Assembly (NCBI RefSeq): GCF_000150955.2
Contig: NC_011700.1
Coordinates: 129,070 to 157,053 of the forward strand
Direction of reading: 5' to 3'
DNA: 27,984 bases
Origin: Phaeodactylum tricornutum CCAP 1055/1
Taxonomy: Eukaryota; Bacillariophyta; Bacillariophyceae; Surirellales; Neidiaceae
Under the pieces are notes generated by a model. The model searched no databases, had not been told where the DNA came from, and was given only the letters and a program-made list of their open reading frames with translations. The position numbers and the translations under genes are program-made. This document shows positions 19,761 through 27,984 of this stretch, piece after piece (the first letter of the stretch is position 1; each line of letters opens with the position of its first letter).

Positions 19761-21023
19761 TTACTTGCCTTTCAATGCTGGTGCCCCAGCCCTTCGTATT
19801 CGGGGGAGGAATTCCGGGAATCCGCGCTTAAAGTTAGGATGCATGTATATATCCACGATACCGCCTTCGCATATGCGGTGAAAGCTGTACATTTGCAGTT
19901 GTCGCATAAACGAACTCATCTTGGTGTGTCGAAAGTACTTTGGGGCAATATCTCGCACAAATGCTCTTTGCTTATGTATCCGGAACGATAATCCACCAGG
20001 CATCCAGGACACAACGTCTTCGTTGCCGAGGTCAGCTACTTCTTCTAACAAACGGTACAGCTTTTGTGGAAACGGTTCACGACCCTCCTGAGCTTTACTT
20101 CGCTCTATCGCGCACAAATCTGATGAGCTTGAACCTGTTCCTGAAAAGGATCGACTGAACTCTTCGCTTGGTACCGTTGGGACAGCTAAGGAACCGGACT
20201 TGGGCTTTACCGCAACGGAACTGACCGTTGTTGCTGTTCTGGACAGGGATTGGATACCCGCTTTGCGTTTGTCTGCTGCTGCCACCCTTTCGTCAAAACC
20301 TACGGACGCTCTTGAAATATGAGATATACCAGCTCTTCCGCTGGCATCCATATCACTTTCGAGTTTATCCCTCATCCCGACTAGGAAGTTTGCGGCAACT
20401 AGTTCTCTAGCCTCGTTTCCAAGGTCTGGTTTCGGATTAGCTGGTAATTTCTTACAAAGCTGCTGCTGATGATTTATCTCGACAAGGGATTGTAAAAGAA
20501 GCCGAGATTGAAGTTGCTGAAAGGCTTGTAGATTCTTTGATGCATCTTGCACCGGAGTAGCACCATCAAGGACCGGCCTTCCTTGCAGTATGGCCAAGAA
20601 TTTTTCAACGGAAACATTTGGATTCGGTGCCTCGTTTTCCTCCGATACGAAAGGTTGTCGGGCAACTCCTTCTGAAGGCGTCTTGCTGCTGTTGCTAGTC
20701 GTGCTCTGACCGTGGGGAGGAGGATGCAGTCTGGACGCTGTATTTGCCAACGTAGACAGCAAAATTCGAAGCGCATTTTCGAGGCTTCCCGCCGCCGCTG
20801 CAAGATGGACCCTCTTGAGCTCCTCCATGTATGACTGAATTGGGTTTTCAATTGGCACGTCTTGGACTTGAGAGTGACGTACGAGAAGAGCGGGAGCTAG
20901 AAGGTTTTGGGGCTGGTTAATCGCACTTTCTCTCTGGGAAGCCGAAGCAAGTGCAGCGAGGCGTTCACTAAGTAACCTTCTGAGCTCTTGTTCGTTGCTG
21001 TGAGCGGAATCTTCGTCGCTCAT
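19761..21023 (-). CDS. Heat-shock-factor-type transcription regulator, C-terminal DBD
   Basis: The 420-residue protein starts at the ATG 21023-21021 (MSDEDSAHSN); the frame is open slightly further upstream but without ATG. Residues 1-315 are low-complexity and Ser/Ala/Gln/Leu-rich with several amphipathic Leu-repeat segments (about 12-25, 85-105 and 165-200) that could mediate oligomerisation. The HSF DNA-binding domain occupies residues 316-420: FPQKLYRLLEE, VSWMPGG.SFRIHK, the recognition-helix region PKYFRHTKMSSFMRQLQMYSF, and YMHPNFKRGFPEFLPRIRR. It ends a few residues before the stop. Diatoms have greatly expanded HSF families, and many members differ from the animal/yeast order in which the DBD is N-terminal. 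Nuclear role; targets unknown. The basic tail could act as a nuclear localisation signal. No intron is visible. Confidence 0.93.
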   Translation of the reverse strand: MSDEDSAHSNEQELRRLLSERLAALASASQRESAINQPQNLLAPALLVRHSQVQDVPIENPIQSYMEELKRVHLAAAAGSLENALRILLSTLANTASRLHPPPHGQSTTSNSSKTPSEGVARQPFVSEENEAPNPNVSVEKFLAILQGRPVLDGATPVQDASKNLQAFQQLQSRLLLQSLVEINHQQQLCKKLPANPKPDLGNEARELVAANFLVGMRDKLESDMDASGRAGISHISRASVGFDERVAAADKRKAGIQSLSRTATTVSSVAVKPKSGSLAVPTVPSEEFSRSFSGTGSSSSDLCAIERSKAQEGREPFPQKLYRLLEEVADLGNEDVVSWMPGGLSFRIHKQRAFVRDIAPKYFRHTKMSSFMRQLQMYSFHRICEGGIVDIYMHPNFKRGFPEFLPRIRRAGAPALKGK

Positions 21024-24000
21024 GGCCCCAATCAAGGCTTGGACATCGCTTTTTTCTATCTAGTGTGGTGAACGAAACAGGAAACGCAGCAACCATTCTT
21101 GTGCTTTCGTCTGAGATTGTGGTGACCCAGCTCCTTTCACCAGATGGATGTAACCAGATGCCGAATCGCAGTCGTCATTTTGTTTTTTTCTGTGCGATCA
21201 TGAGCTCCAATTAACGATTTTATTTGTCGTTTTCTGAAATGCACTAAAGTAGATCATCATAGAATCCGTAACTAAGACACCGGAATCCGGCAAAGCAGGA
21301 AGTTTTTATAAACTCATTTTGGTTCCACATATGAAATACCGCTTCAACAGAAACATTTGACGTATTTAAGTAAACTACATAGTCCTCAATTTTTTAAACA
21401 AGCGTCACAAGCACAACTTCTGTCACTCGTTGCACTATTGGGTCTGTAGGTCCACGGCAAAAATTTGTATCTGTACTGTCTAGTAGATGACGAAACTTGT
21501 GAGCAATGTTACTTCTGAATTTCGAAAAGAGCACCGCTTGATGTGCATCATTTGAACGAGATTCGATTAAAAAAATGGCTGTATCCGAATTTTTTTTACA
21601 GATTTTCTCGTAGAGCTTTAGCATTCACAGTTGGTAGAGAGGTGAATTAGCGGTAAATTTGTCGGTTCCAAAAACAAGGGGAAAATCTTCTTCTGAGCTG
21701 CCCTATCTGAGCAAGTTGGCTAGGCAAATGAACCCGCTTTGGCTAAGTGATCGCTGAGAGATATAGACTGATCATATCTCTATAGCCGCGGCTAGAGAGA
21801 CAGTGTGCAGAACTCGGCAATTATACGAATAACAGACTATTCCCCTCTGATATAAGTACGAAATATATGTGCGAAGTGATGTCAGTGCGACGTTTCTGAG
21901 AAATCCAAAGTAATCCAGATGACATCACTCCAATTACGCTGGTTAGTTGCGTTCTCCAATAAAAGAATTGAAAACAAGGACTGTTCACCTGTACGGTACT
22001 GGAATTGGTCGTATAGTTCGCGTCTTGAGTATCGTGCTTTCACGGGGTCTTTTATGCGATCTTCGACGGAAAGCTAGCTGCGGCCATGGAATAAATTCAT
22101 TCGTCCCCTGATTTTGCGACAAACGGCCTTCGATTTAGCAAGGTTTGCCACTATTTGGCATCCAAGCTATATTGAACATGGTTGTAGAGGTAACACGGAG
22201 GAGTTTGCTTTCGGCCTTCAGTTCTTGTTTTCACGAGATCGGCAATGTCAGCCTTGTGGGGAACGACAGAAGAACGGTGGCTTCGGCGTATCATTGCAGG
22301 AGCGAACTCTTCCGAGAACTATCACAGCTTCAACTCTGCCTGTACTAATCTTGGCAACATCATCGCTACAACCTGGCCAGAACTTACTAATTTTTCATAG
22401 CTGTTTCAGCGATGTTTGACTTGGACAGCAAGAACTCCGAAAGCGTGTTCACGATCTGGCTAGTCTCACCACACTGCCCATCTCGAAATAACTTTTCTTC
22501 TCCTGATATTGTTTACCTTGAGATAAGCAGTTTTTAGCGATCTGGTTAAGGGTCGAAGATAGATTGTTGGAAGCAAATGAAGATACTATCACAGCATCCG
22601 TGGATGTGGGCATTACTTCACAAACAATAGGGTACTTCGGGTGCAGAAACCAGTGAGGCACATTCATGTACTCAATTCTAGGACGCTCCGGTAATGCAAA
22701 AAGGACGGGCATACTCAATTTCGAAAGACGACCAACCTGATCGACAATCGCATTGAACGACAAACAATTCACTCTTGAAATGGAAGCCCCTGTGAAACAT
22801 CAACCACGAAAATTGGAACAATCGATCCATCTGCCCCCCCCCCCCCCCCCCTACCATTTCTCCACTCCCACCCCAAGCGAATTCAAGCATGTTTAGTCCA
22901 CCGGAAATTGACGAGATGTCTATCGAGAAAGCGAGTCTGTTTTTCAACGCAGGCTGCGTTCGGTGGAAGATTTCTTGTCCAATCGGCGCCCATAGATTTA
23001 TGGATTCCAGTTCGGAGCAGCATCAGCTTTAAATAACGGATTCGTTTTATAAAGTAAGCAAAAAATGGGAGAGCAGGGCTTTGTCGGGGTGTCTTCAAGA
23101 CGGTTTTTCCTCACGATGGATCCTTGTTACGACGCTAATTTGGAGAAGTTTGTGGTCGCGATTCGTTATTGTGGGTTTTCAAGTAGGATGACAAGGTATG
23201 CAGTGTCCAATGTTCAACGACAAGAGCTGCCCGCTATGAAACTAAACCACAATCGACCACGAGCACGGGCTAGCATGACCGGATCAGAGCACGGAAGTCG
23301 CTTTGGGGATTTCAGTATTTTCGATCCGAACGCTGATCGAATTGTCATCTGCAACATGTTGAATGCTTTGACCTCTGCAGCTCCAAACTTAACTGGTTTG
23401 CCTCTTCATCAATGGCGCTGAAGGATGCCGTGGCAGTGAGAATGGGTGTTGCACCGTTTAATTCGTGAGGATGGGCTTCCCACCGTGAGCCAAAAAGACT
23501 AATGTACGGGGCTTCGTTTCCGGTTCGCGTAAACGAAAAACGCAACGTACGCCGTTTCGTTCTGAAAATGGCAGAAAGCAGATTGCGCAAGCTTGCGGCG
23601 ACAAACGCTTACTTATCACACTAAAATGGATCTGATAAACGAGTATGTCTGAATGACAAAAGAAGAAATGCTTCTGTTCTGCGCTTTCTGAAACATCCTG
23701 TTTTGGTGACAAATCTGAAGAAGCTCCATCGGTTGCTTGGCTACCCGAACGTAAACTCTACCTACCTGATCCCCTGCCGCAATAGAGCTATACACCGCGA
23801 TCACTTCTAACAAGTCTACAGACAACTTTTCCCAAACGGAACTGGTATTGTGCGATATGGGGCTAGTTGGCAAGCTATCGAAAAACGGCACCCGGGTGTC
23901 GTTTTCGTAATAACCGGACCGAGCATTGCGATCTCAAGTGTGTTTAGAAGAAGCAAACCAATGTATACTTGTTGTATACAAAGACTTGCTCGTATTCCGT

Positions 24001-24187
24001 TGAATGAGCGTTCAAAAAGTCACGGAGCACAGCTTCCATTTTTGGACTGAGTCGCAGGTGAGCTGACTGTGAGTATCAATTGTACACCGGCGCCCGGTTG
24101 CCGCAGGTTGCGCATCTACCACCGAACAAAAAGAAGTGAGTGCCCGTGTATCCCCATACAAAAAGGCACGTTTTTCCCGATGCAGTA
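21024..24187. other. 3.1 kb between the two HSF genes, no recognised gene
   Basis: I see no family-level similarity on either strand. Several ORFs of 60-118 codons exist (for example plus 23065-23421, minus 22449-22772 and minus 22678-22947), but none has a recognisable domain. The minus-strand ORF 22678-22947 is partly made of the poly-C tract read as poly-Gly. The region should include the promoter of the HSF gene starting at 21023 and the 3' flank of the one ending at 24188. An unrecognised non-coding RNA or decayed gene is possible. Confidence 0.35.
22834..22851. repeat. Homopolymer tract of 18 C
   Basis: Eighteen consecutive C on the plus strand, hence 18 G on the minus strand. Such runs are unstable and the length may be wrong in an assembly. 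The G-strand can form quadruplex structures. Confidence 0.9.
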
Positions 24188-25249
24188 CTACTTTTTGGAC
24201 ACGCTGGCTCGACGAATCTTATACAGCAGCTCCGGATGCCCCTTTTGAAAGTCGATGTGGACATAACAGTCCACACTGGCACCCTCAACCGTGCGCGAGA
24301 AATGGTACAACTGTAACTGCCGGGTAAAGGAACTGAGCTTGGAATGTCGAAAGTAATTAGGTGCGACTTCTTTGATGAACTGGTGTGGTTGATGTATACA
24401 AAACGATTTCCCCGATGGCATGAATGATATAATGTGGTCGAACCCTAAGCGTTCGGCTTCGTTCAAAAGGCGAAAGAGCTTTTGTGGAAAGGGTTCGGGC
24501 CCGTCCGCGTCTCGATGAGATTGTGGACGAGGTGAGGATTTTGAAGATGGATTCCGTCCGGCAGAAGCTTGTGCCGGCAAGGTCGCAAAGGGTGCCATCG
24601 GGAGTGTCGAGGACCTGGCGACCCCGCTGGCCCACGCCGAGCTAGAAACTGGCGAAGTAGGCAGGGCGGGGAGTGGAATACGCTGTGAATTTTCGGACAG
24701 AATTTGTTGTGCTTGAGCTTGGCTATTCAAGGCAACGTACTGCAACGCGGCGGCCGTGCTTTGTAGCGACGTTTGCAGATACTGCTGTTGTTGTTGGAGC
24801 GTTTGTTGGCGGTGGAGTGCGAGCAGCTGCAACAGATCCTGCGATGCGTGACTCAGCGAGGCGTACTCCGGATAATAGCCCGATTGTCTAGACGGATTGG
24901 ACAAGGCTTGGAGCTGTGCGAGAGCGTTGGATATGGGATCCTGCGGGAAAGCGTTCGCGTGCGCACTGGTACCCGCCGTGGACTGGTCGCCGGAGAGAGA
25001 GTTCGGGGGCGGTGGTAGGAGTGGTTGGGCCCGGTGCGCTGGTTGTCTCGCTTGCTGATCTGGTCCTGCGTCGCGACTGGACCCCACGAGCAGACGCAAC
25101 AGCGCTTCCTCAACGGATCGGGTCGTGTGGAGGGGCGCCAGCGCCTCGGACGGCGATGCAGAGCTTGCCATACCGGACGACGACTGTAGTGCTATCTGCA
25201 GCAACCGACGGAGGATGTCTTCCACATTGGGTTGTGGAGGATCCCCCAT
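24188..25249 (-). CDS. Heat-shock-factor-type transcription regulator, C-terminal DBD
   Basis: The 353-residue protein starts at ATG 25249-25247. The N-terminal ~250 residues are Gln/Ser/Pro/Ala-rich. They have short Leu-repeat helices (DILRRLLQIAL, EEALLRLLV) and a poly-Gln-containing helix at about 150-170 that may serve in oligomerisation or activation. The HSF DNA-binding domain is at residues 252-353: FPQKLFRLLNE, ISFMPSGKSFCIHQ, PNYFRHSKLSSFTRQLQLYHF and YVHIDFQKGHPELLYKIRR. The protein stops seven residues after it. The domain order matches the HSF gene at 19761, and both begin the DBD with EPFPQKL, so the two are probably related by duplication, although the N-terminal halves are strongly diverged. 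The usual Trp of the first DBD helix region is Phe here. Expected to bind heat-shock-element-like DNA; real targets are unknown. Confidence 0.93.
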   Translation of the reverse strand: MGDPPQPNVEDILRRLLQIALQSSSGMASSASPSEALAPLHTTRSVEEALLRLLVGSSRDAGPDQQARQPAHRAQPLLPPPPNSLSGDQSTAGTSAHANAFPQDPISNALAQLQALSNPSRQSGYYPEYASLSHASQDLLQLLALHRQQTLQQQQQYLQTSLQSTAAALQYVALNSQAQAQQILSENSQRIPLPALPTSPVSSSAWASGVARSSTLPMAPFATLPAQASAGRNPSSKSSPRPQSHRDADGPEPFPQKLFRLLNEAERLGFDHIISFMPSGKSFCIHQPHQFIKEVAPNYFRHSKLSSFTRQLQLYHFSRTVEGASVDCYVHIDFQKGHPELLYKIRRASVSKK

Positions 25250-25755
25250 GGGTGGTACGCAAGGAAGATAGATGTCTGCCTGCCTGTCTACCTACCTGTC
25301 TATGTGAACCAAAACAATGGGAAGCCAAGCGAGAGGAAATGGAGACGACTTTGTGTGTTGAGTGTATTCCCACCGGTAGGCGCACGCCTTTTGGCTGTGT
25401 TCGTCGCTGGCTCTAGCGAGCGCCAATCCTGCAGTGATATATCACCCACAGATATCATTTTCGAGGGCCACGCGTGTTGATCCAACTCCTAGTAAGGACA
25501 ACGTCTCACCAGAAGTTCAATCGCCTACTGCTAAACGCCAAGTCGCTTCCGTCCCACACACAACGAATCACAGCCCCACAGTCCCTACGAATATCCAAGA
25601 GTACAATGTAGACTCATAATCTTCGTAGTTCATCGTTTTCCTCAACTGTGATCTTCATCGTCGTTTTGTGTTCTTCAATAGAACTACGAAGCAACCCCAC
25701 CGTCTTTACGCTCCCAGCCCTGCCCTACCGCCCATCCGCCATCTCTTCGGTCCCG
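25250..25755. other. HSF upstream region and 5' end of copia-like element
   Basis: The first part (25250-25470) should contain the promoter of the minus-strand HSF gene and includes a CTGC/CTAC microsatellite-like run at about 25275-25300. The 5' edge of the retroelement probably lies near a TGTTGA at 25475-25480, which fits the TG start of an LTR, but without the 3' LTR this cannot be proved. An 11-base perfect inverted repeat (25621-25631 with 25681-25691) lies in the leader before Gag. No clear primer-binding site was found. Confidence 0.4.
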
Positions 25756-27168
25756 ATGTCGACCTCTGCTCACTTCAAACTGAGCGACTTTCCTCACAAA
25801 GTCCTGGATCCGATTGCCACCCTCACCGTCCCACCGACTTACGCGACCATCAAACATGCCCAACGTCAGCTCATGACCAACGCAGCCGCCATCCCCACGC
25901 TCAACGGTGGCGGCGCCCACGGCCACATGGCCTTAACCCTCACCGCTCTCGCGTACGCCGACATCAGCGACGTCCCGTTCGTCATTCCCGTCGCTCCCCC
26001 TGCCAATCCGCCCCCCGGCGCCACGCAACCCCAAATCACCGAGAATAACCGCGTTCACCAACGCGACGCTGACATTTACAACCTTTATGTCGCTGTTAAC
26101 AACGCTCTCCGCCAACAGCTTCTCGATGCGATTCCCCGCATCTACGTACGCGCCCTCGCGCATCCCATGTTCGAGTTCAGCAACGTCACGTGCCTTGACT
26201 TGCTTTCGCACCTCTGGACCAAATACGGTACAATCAAGCCCGCTGAGCTCCAGAAAAATTTCCAGTCAATGTTCACCCCGTGGAATACAACAGAACCGAT
26301 TGAATCCGTTTTTCTCCAGCTCGACGAGGCCATCGCCTTCTCCGTCGACGGTAACGACCCCATCTCCGAAGCTGCCGCCGTACGAGCCGGCTATGAAGTC
26401 ATCGCGCACTCTGGCCTGCTCCTCCTCGACTGCAAAGAATGGCGCAAATTACCCCTTGCTTCTCACACCCTTGCCAACTTTCAGCAGCACTTTTCCCTTG
26501 CCGACGACGACCGGCGCCTTACGGCCACCACTGGTTCCCTCGGCTATGCCAACGTTCTCGCTGCAACCCCCTCTCTGACTCCAGCCACGGTTTCCGACAC
26601 CCTCAGCCTTCCCTTCTCCGCGCTCTCTGTGTCACAGACTTCCGTCTCCTCTCCGGATATGACCTATTGCTGGACCCATGGGACCAGCAAGAACCGACGC
26701 CATACGAGCGCCACGTGCAAGAACAAGGCCCCTGGCCATCGCGACGACGCGACCGCCACCAACACTCTCGGCGGATCCACCAAGATTTGGACCGCCCCCA
26801 AACCCCCCAAATAGGAAAGAGGGACGGCTACGCCAACAATTTATAATGATTATTTAAATCATATTACAAGTCTTAACTTGTCTGTAGTCCCCTCCCCGAA
26901 TAGTACACATACCTCAGCCATTGCTGACACCGGCTGCACCGGCCACTACATCACGGACAACTGCCCCCACACCAATAAGCACCCAGCCAACCCCAGCCTA
27001 GCCGTCCGTGTCCCGAACGGCGCCGTCCTTCGCTCGAGCCACATTGCCACCCTGGCCCTTCCTGGTTTCTCCCCCGCAGCCTGCCAAGCCCACATTTTTC
27101 CTGGGCTCGCTTCCCATCCGCTCCTCTCCATCGGACAACTGTGCGATGACGGCTGCACGGCAACCTTG
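25475..27168 (+). mobile_element. Ty1/copia-like retroelement, 3'-truncated
   Basis: The left part of a diatom copia-like LTR retrotransposon: a possible LTR/leader, a Gag reading frame and the beginning of Pol (aspartic protease). Integrase, reverse transcriptase, RNase H and a 3' LTR are missing. The similarity to protease fades at about 27168, and the sequence then runs through about 530 bases of unrelated DNA to the telomere. The left boundary is tentative. The element cannot transpose by itself as it stands. Confidence 0.75.
25756..26814 (+). CDS. Gag-like protein of copia-type retroelement
   Basis: The 352-residue structural protein starts at the first in-frame ATG, 25756; the frame is open further 5' but without ATG. 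The N-terminal and central parts look like a copia Gag (LSDFPHKVLDPI near the start, then a region with LWTKYG and FQSMFTPWN…EPIESVF.QLDEAI). Near the C-terminus is a zinc-knuckle-like motif with C305, H308, H316 and C321 (C-x2-H-x7-H-x4-C, in YCWTHG…RHTSATC), the arrangement I associate with diatom copia elements. It would package element RNA in virus-like particles. The reading frame is intact and ends at a single TAG, after which the same frame stays open into the protease. Confidence 0.8.
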   Translation: MSTSAHFKLSDFPHKVLDPIATLTVPPTYATIKHAQRQLMTNAAAIPTLNGGGAHGHMALTLTALAYADISDVPFVIPVAPPANPPPGATQPQITENNRVHQRDADIYNLYVAVNNALRQQLLDAIPRIYVRALAHPMFEFSNVTCLDLLSHLWTKYGTIKPAELQKNFQSMFTPWNTTEPIESVFLQLDEAIAFSVDGNDPISEAAAVRAGYEVIAHSGLLLLDCKEWRKLPLASHTLANFQQHFSLADDDRRLTATTGSLGYANVLAATPSLTPATVSDTLSLPFSALSVSQTSVSSPDMTYCWTHGTSKNRRHTSATCKNKAPGHRDDATATNTLGGSTKIWTAPKPPK

Positions 27169-27201
27169 TCACGATATAGTACCATGCGACATGTCTCCTA
27201 G
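26815..27201 (+). pseudogene. 5' fragment of Pol (aspartic protease) of the copia-like element
   Basis: In the same frame as Gag, directly after its TAG, comes a retropepsin-like domain. ADTGCTGHYI carries the catalytic Asp codon at 26926 (DTG), followed by the family's VPNGA and HPLLSIGQLCDDGC segments. Similarity stops after about 27168 and the frame closes at 27201 in unrelated sequence. No integrase or reverse transcriptase motifs follow, so this is a truncated Pol. Confidence 0.78.
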
Positions 27202-27335
27202 TGATGTCCGTCCTCAAGACGTCAACACGGTGAACGGCGGTTGGAGTGTTCATAAGGGAGAAGTGAGTCGTATGGAAGTTAACTCGGTCTTATTGCATGA
27301 AATTCCTAGATACAATGATGTATCGTGCGTTGGAG

Positions 27336-27362
27336 AGAACGCGACTGAACATGTCGCGTTCT
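27336..27362. repeat. Perfect 10-bp hairpin, 7-base loop
   Basis: AGAACGCGAC at 27336-27345 pairs exactly with GTCGCGTTCT at 27353-27362 across a 7-base loop. The function is unknown. Confidence 0.8.
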
Positions 27363-27596
27363 GACAGTGGCAACGGAGTGGGACTGACAATACTTATTGC
27401 CTGACTAACGGATGTAAATGGATGCGCTCCATTTCCCGCGGCATGCATGTTTTTATGAAAGGTATTTCCGGTTCCACTATAAGTATATGTGAGCGCGCGT
27501 CATGGTATAAGGATACTATGATGGAAGAAAGATATTTGTGTACGTTTGAGTTTGTTCCTCAGGTTTTGTTGTATCTCGGCAAATCGGAGGAGCAAC

Positions 27597-27623
27597 AAGA
27601 ATTAGTTTATAGCACTAATTCTT
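27597..27623. repeat. Perfect 10-bp hairpin, 7-base loop
   Basis: AAGAATTAGT at 27597-27606 pairs exactly with ACTAATTCTT at 27614-27623 across a 7-base loop. It has the same stem and loop size as the hairpin at 27336 but an unrelated sequence. Confidence 0.8.
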
Positions 27624-27698
27624 CAATCTTTGTTTTATAAGTTCTTTGATCCGCATTGCTAGTTTACGCATAGGTCCTCGTATCCGCTGCCTAACCCA

Positions 27699-27984
27699 GG
27701 GTTAGGGTTAGGGTTAGGGTTAGGGTTAGGGTTAGGGTTAGGGTTAGGGTTAGGGTTAGGGTTAGGGTTAGGGTTAGGGTTAGGGTTAGGGTTAGGGTTA
27801 GGGTTAGGGTTAGGGTTAGGGTTAGGGTTAGGGTTAGGGTTAGGGTTAGGGTTAGGGTTAGGGTTAGGGTTAGGGTTAGGGTTAGGGTTAGGGTTAGGGT
27901 TAGGGTTAGGGTTAGGGTTAGGGTTAGGGTTAGGGTTAGGGTTAGGGTTAGGGTTAGGGTTAGGGTTAGGGTTAGGGTTAGGGT
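27699..27984 (+). repeat. Telomeric TTAGGG array (right chromosome end)
   Basis: 286 bases of uninterrupted hexamer repeat, nearly 48 units with no variant unit by eye. The G-rich strand runs 5' to 3' towards the window end, so this is a right-hand chromosome terminus. A single unit in inverse orientation (CCTAACCC, 27690-27697) sits immediately before it, separated by one A. Confidence 0.98.

Larger units (their letters stand above)
27202..27689. other. Subtelomeric unique sequence
   Basis: About 490 bases between the broken retroelement and the telomere. A 72-codon ORF at 27422-27640 has no recognisable domain and spans a hairpin, so I do not call it a gene. Two perfect small hairpins occur (27336-27362 and 27597-27623). 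Confidence 0.5.

Noticed and set aside
19374-19991. Possible two-exon plus-strand gene with GTAAGC…CATAG intron
   Set aside because: Splice-like ends are present, but there is no family similarity, and the second exon would run antisense through the HSF DNA-binding domain.
23065-23421. 118-codon plus-strand ORF between the HSF genes
   Set aside because: It starts with ATG but has no recognisable domain, repeat or targeting feature. Its length is within what chance gives in this composition.
27422-27640. 72-codon ORF next to the telomere
   Set aside because: No domain is visible, it includes one of the perfect hairpins, and it lies in non-coding-looking subtelomeric DNA.
27699-27984. TTAGGG array considered as an internal microsatellite
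   Set aside because: It is perfect, runs G-rich strand outward and reaches the end of the window, as expected for a chromosome end.

Overview
The window is the end of a nuclear chromosome from a eukaryotic microalga, most likely a pennate diatom (Phaeodactylum tricornutum or a close relative; this is inference). The last 286 bases are an uninterrupted TTAGGG array. Introns are few, short and GT-AG. Genes are compact and lie on both strands. Two heat-shock-factor genes carry the DNA-binding domain at the C-terminus, and the subtelomere holds a Ty1/copia-type retroelement. All of this fits diatom genomes.

Layout. 1-3.4 kb: a minus-strand AAA_16/STAND-type ATPase gene of the family found in multidomain signalling kinases, broken by a nonsense codon in the Walker B region and three apparent frameshifts. 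3.6-5.1 kb: a decayed piggyBac-type transposase. 5.15-12.6 kb: a tandem array of one gene family, two decayed copies followed by two intact ones. The intact copies encode single-pass membrane proteins with a low-complexity cytosolic N-terminus carrying a strongly conserved motif, and an ectodomain with ten position-conserved cysteines. I do not recognise this family; it is the best candidate in the window for something undescribed.

12.8-17.1 kb: housekeeping-type genes, namely a secretory FKBP prolyl isomerase (minus), a secreted class 3 lipase (plus) and a CHMP1/Did2 ESCRT-III subunit with one intron (minus). 17.4-18.2 kb: a 767-base unit bounded by imperfect inverted repeats of about 107 bases. 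19.8-25.2 kb: two HSF-type regulators in the same orientation, separated by 3.1 kb in which I recognise no gene. 25.5-27.2 kb: the 5' part of a copia-like element (Gag plus the start of Pol), truncated. 27.2-27.7 kb: a unique subtelomeric stretch with two small perfect hairpins, then the telomere.

The genes do not form an obvious pathway. The pattern is a subtelomeric zone of duplication, transposon insertion and pseudogene formation on both sides of a short conserved core (FKBP, lipase, CHMP1). Within the membrane-protein array the decayed copies lie next to the transposase remnant and the intact copies lie nearer the core.
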